Shown here: positions 63,256-64,000 of the stretch, one piece after another
How positions within the stretch are numbered: the stretch's first letter is position 1
Layout: each line of letters begins with the position of its first letter
Origin: Polaribacter filamentus
Lineage (GTDB): Bacteria > Bacteroidota > Bacteroidia > Flavobacteriales > Flavobacteriaceae
DNA length: 64,000 nucleotides
Assembly (NCBI RefSeq): GCF_002943715.1
Contig: NZ_MQUA01000013.1
Span: forward strand, 551,001 to 615,000
Direction of reading: 5' to 3'
Program-made: the position numbers and the translations under genes
The notes under the pieces: model-generated
What the model was told of the DNA's origin: nothing
What the model saw: only the letters and a program-made list of their open reading frames with translations
The model's database searches: none

Positions 63256-63286
63256 TTGTAAAGTTTCAAACAGAATGTTAACTTTG
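63256..63286 (+). promoter_or_regulatory. Promoter of the coiled-coil/zapA operon
   Basis: TTG (63256-63258) and TAACTTTG (63279-63286) with a 20-base spacer, in the Bacteroidetes range; start codon follows after 27 bases. Confidence 0.55.
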
Positions 63287-63313
63287 TATTTATAGTTTAT
63301 TCTAAAATTAAAT

Positions 63314-63604
63314 ATGAGTAATACGCTTGAAGCAATTCATTTACTGGAAGATAAGTTAAAAAACCTACTTTCAAATTATGAGTTTTTAAAAAATGAAAAT
63401 CAAATTTTGCTTCGAAGTAGCACAGAATTACAACATCAAGTTTTAGAAAGTAGGCAACAATTAGTAGAACAAAAAAAAGATTTTAATCTGTTAAAAATTG
63501 CTAAAACTATTGAAGGCAGTGGTACAAATACAAAAGATACAAAACTGAAAATAAATACATTAATTAGAGAAATTGATAAATGTATAATTCAGTTACAAGA
63601 ATAA
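63314..63604 (+). CDS. Small coiled-coil protein upstream of zapA
   Basis: 96 residues, almost entirely a coiled coil (AIHLLEDKLKNLLSNYEFLK, NENQILLRSSTELQHQVLES), then a short helix (TKLKINTLIREIDKCIIQLQ). A gene of this type stands directly before zapA in Flavobacteriaceae, similar in place and form to ZapB-like or YgfZ-region partners of ZapA. It ends 13 bases before zapA, so they are co-transcribed. A division role is inferred from context only. Confidence 0.75.
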   Translation: MSNTLEAIHLLEDKLKNLLSNYEFLKNENQILLRSSTELQHQVLESRQQLVEQKKDFNLLKIAKTIEGSGTNTKDTKLKINTLIREIDKCIIQLQE

Positions 63605-63617
63605 AGTTCTTTAAATT

Positions 63618-63908
63618 GTGGAGAAACTAAAGATTAACATCGTAATTGCGGGTAGAACATATCCTTTAAGTGTGAACAACACGAAAGAAGAAGAAGGTAT
63701 GCGTAAAGCAGCAAGTGCTATTAATAAGTTAATTTCTATGTACGAGCAAAATTATGCAGTTAGCGACAAACAAGATGTTTTAGCAATGTCTGCATTACAA
63801 TTTGCATCAAAATTAGAAATGCTATCTTTAAATAAAAATGACACAAATGAAGAAGAAATAAAGAAATTAAATGAGCTTACTAATTTGGTAAGTAAACATT
63901 TAAAATAA
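63618..63908 (+). CDS. zapA: Cell division protein ZapA
   Basis: 96 residues from a GTG start at 63618; no ATG is in frame nearby. N-terminal head KINIVIAGRTYPLSVNNTKE with the core EEEGMRKAASAINKLISMYE and a C-terminal helix (LEMLSLNKNDTNEEEIKKLN) match ZapA, which cross-links FtsZ filaments at midcell. Second gene of the operon with the coiled-coil protein; a structured RNA candidate follows. Confidence 0.92.
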   Translation: MEKLKINIVIAGRTYPLSVNNTKEEEGMRKAASAINKLISMYEQNYAVSDKQDVLAMSALQFASKLEMLSLNKNDTNEEEIKKLNELTNLVSKHLK

Positions 63909-63914
63909 GTTCAT

Positions 63915-64000
63915 TAAAATACATTAACAAGACACTGCCTACGTTAGTAATTGTTTATTAAACTCAACACTATTCTATTATGAAGGATGAGTCTTAACTA
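63915..64000 (+). ncRNA. ssrS: Candidate 6S-type RNA (6S-Flavo-like), truncated at the window edge
   Basis: Downstream of zapA, where flavobacteria carry a 6S-type RNA (and enterobacteria carry ssrS), stands a gene-free, conserved-looking stretch with GACACTGCCTACGTTAGTAA followed by a long hairpin TTAAACTCA (63958-63966) / TGAGTCTTAA (63988-63997), one bulge. The 3' part lies outside the window. Identification rests on position and partial folding, and I recall the motif family (6S-Flavo) without being able to align it. Confidence 0.4.

Overview
The window is AT-rich bacterial chromosome from a marine-type member of Flavobacteriaceae (Bacteroidetes), close in flavour to Polaribacter or Tenacibaculum; the genus is an inference. 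Support: type IX secretion C-terminal tail on a subtilase, TonB-dependent receptors with carboxypeptidase-regulatory N-termini, -7 boxes of the TAnnTTTG type, two cold-shock genes, bacillithiol deacetylase BshB1, the tpx-dgkA-ftsK-lolA-lptF-ribB cluster, a zapA locus followed by a candidate 6S-type RNA, and several dispersed intergenic repeats that I recall from this family. I see no prophage, insertion sequence, CRISPR array, rRNA operon or obvious defence island.

Layout. 1-1.2 kb: remains of two tandem small membrane genes and a DinB-like gene. 1.2-6.5 kb: YfcC-type carrier, MsrB, M48 lipoprotein protease, Atg22-like MFS protein, CDP-alcohol phosphatidyltransferase. 6.7-10 kb: probable metal-uptake operon (small His/Cys protein, TonB receptor, lipoprotein). 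10-13.4 kb: TerC, lipoprotein, purB, and a decayed gene. 13.4-18.4 kb: MORN-repeat protein, mnmA, T9SS subtilase, nitronate monooxygenase. 18.4-22 kb: duplicated csp genes, YwbE, lytic transglycosylase, hydrolase, two decayed genes. 22-28.8 kb: six-gene minus-strand operon from tpx to ribB. 28.9-38 kb: MFS, HMG-CoA lyase, 5'-nucleotidase, DEAD helicase, TlpA-like lipoprotein, ABC-F. 38-43 kb: oxyR divergent from dps, broken lipid A deacylase, 3-hydroxybutyryl-CoA dehydrogenase, Gfo/Idh oxidoreductase, pcm. 43-48.6 kb: ABC protein, decayed DUF2147, KdsC phosphatase, frameshifted DUF2520, PLP lyase, bshB1, tRNA-His. 48.6-53.4 kb: LytS/LytTR two-component operon with a phosphoesterase in it, plus an unknown lipoprotein. 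53.6-64 kb: uvrA, ECF sigma factor with a 47-codon companion, nth, bcp, TonB receptor, M23 peptidase, coiled-coil gene, zapA, candidate 6S RNA.

Working together: oxyR, dps, tpx, bcp, msrB and bshB1 form a scattered oxidative-stress set; lptF, lolA, kdsC, dgkA and mltD serve the envelope. 

The unusual feature is the density of broken genes: nine or more loci carry frameshifts or in-frame stops. Every frameshift I could reconstruct is repaired by adding one base, and three lie in A7 runs. This could be real deletion-biased decay, transcriptional slippage at A7, or systematic homopolymer under-calling in the assembly. Sequence alone cannot separate these, but the five or more in-frame nonsense codons cannot be explained by homopolymer error. 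I did not find a clearly new multi-gene system.
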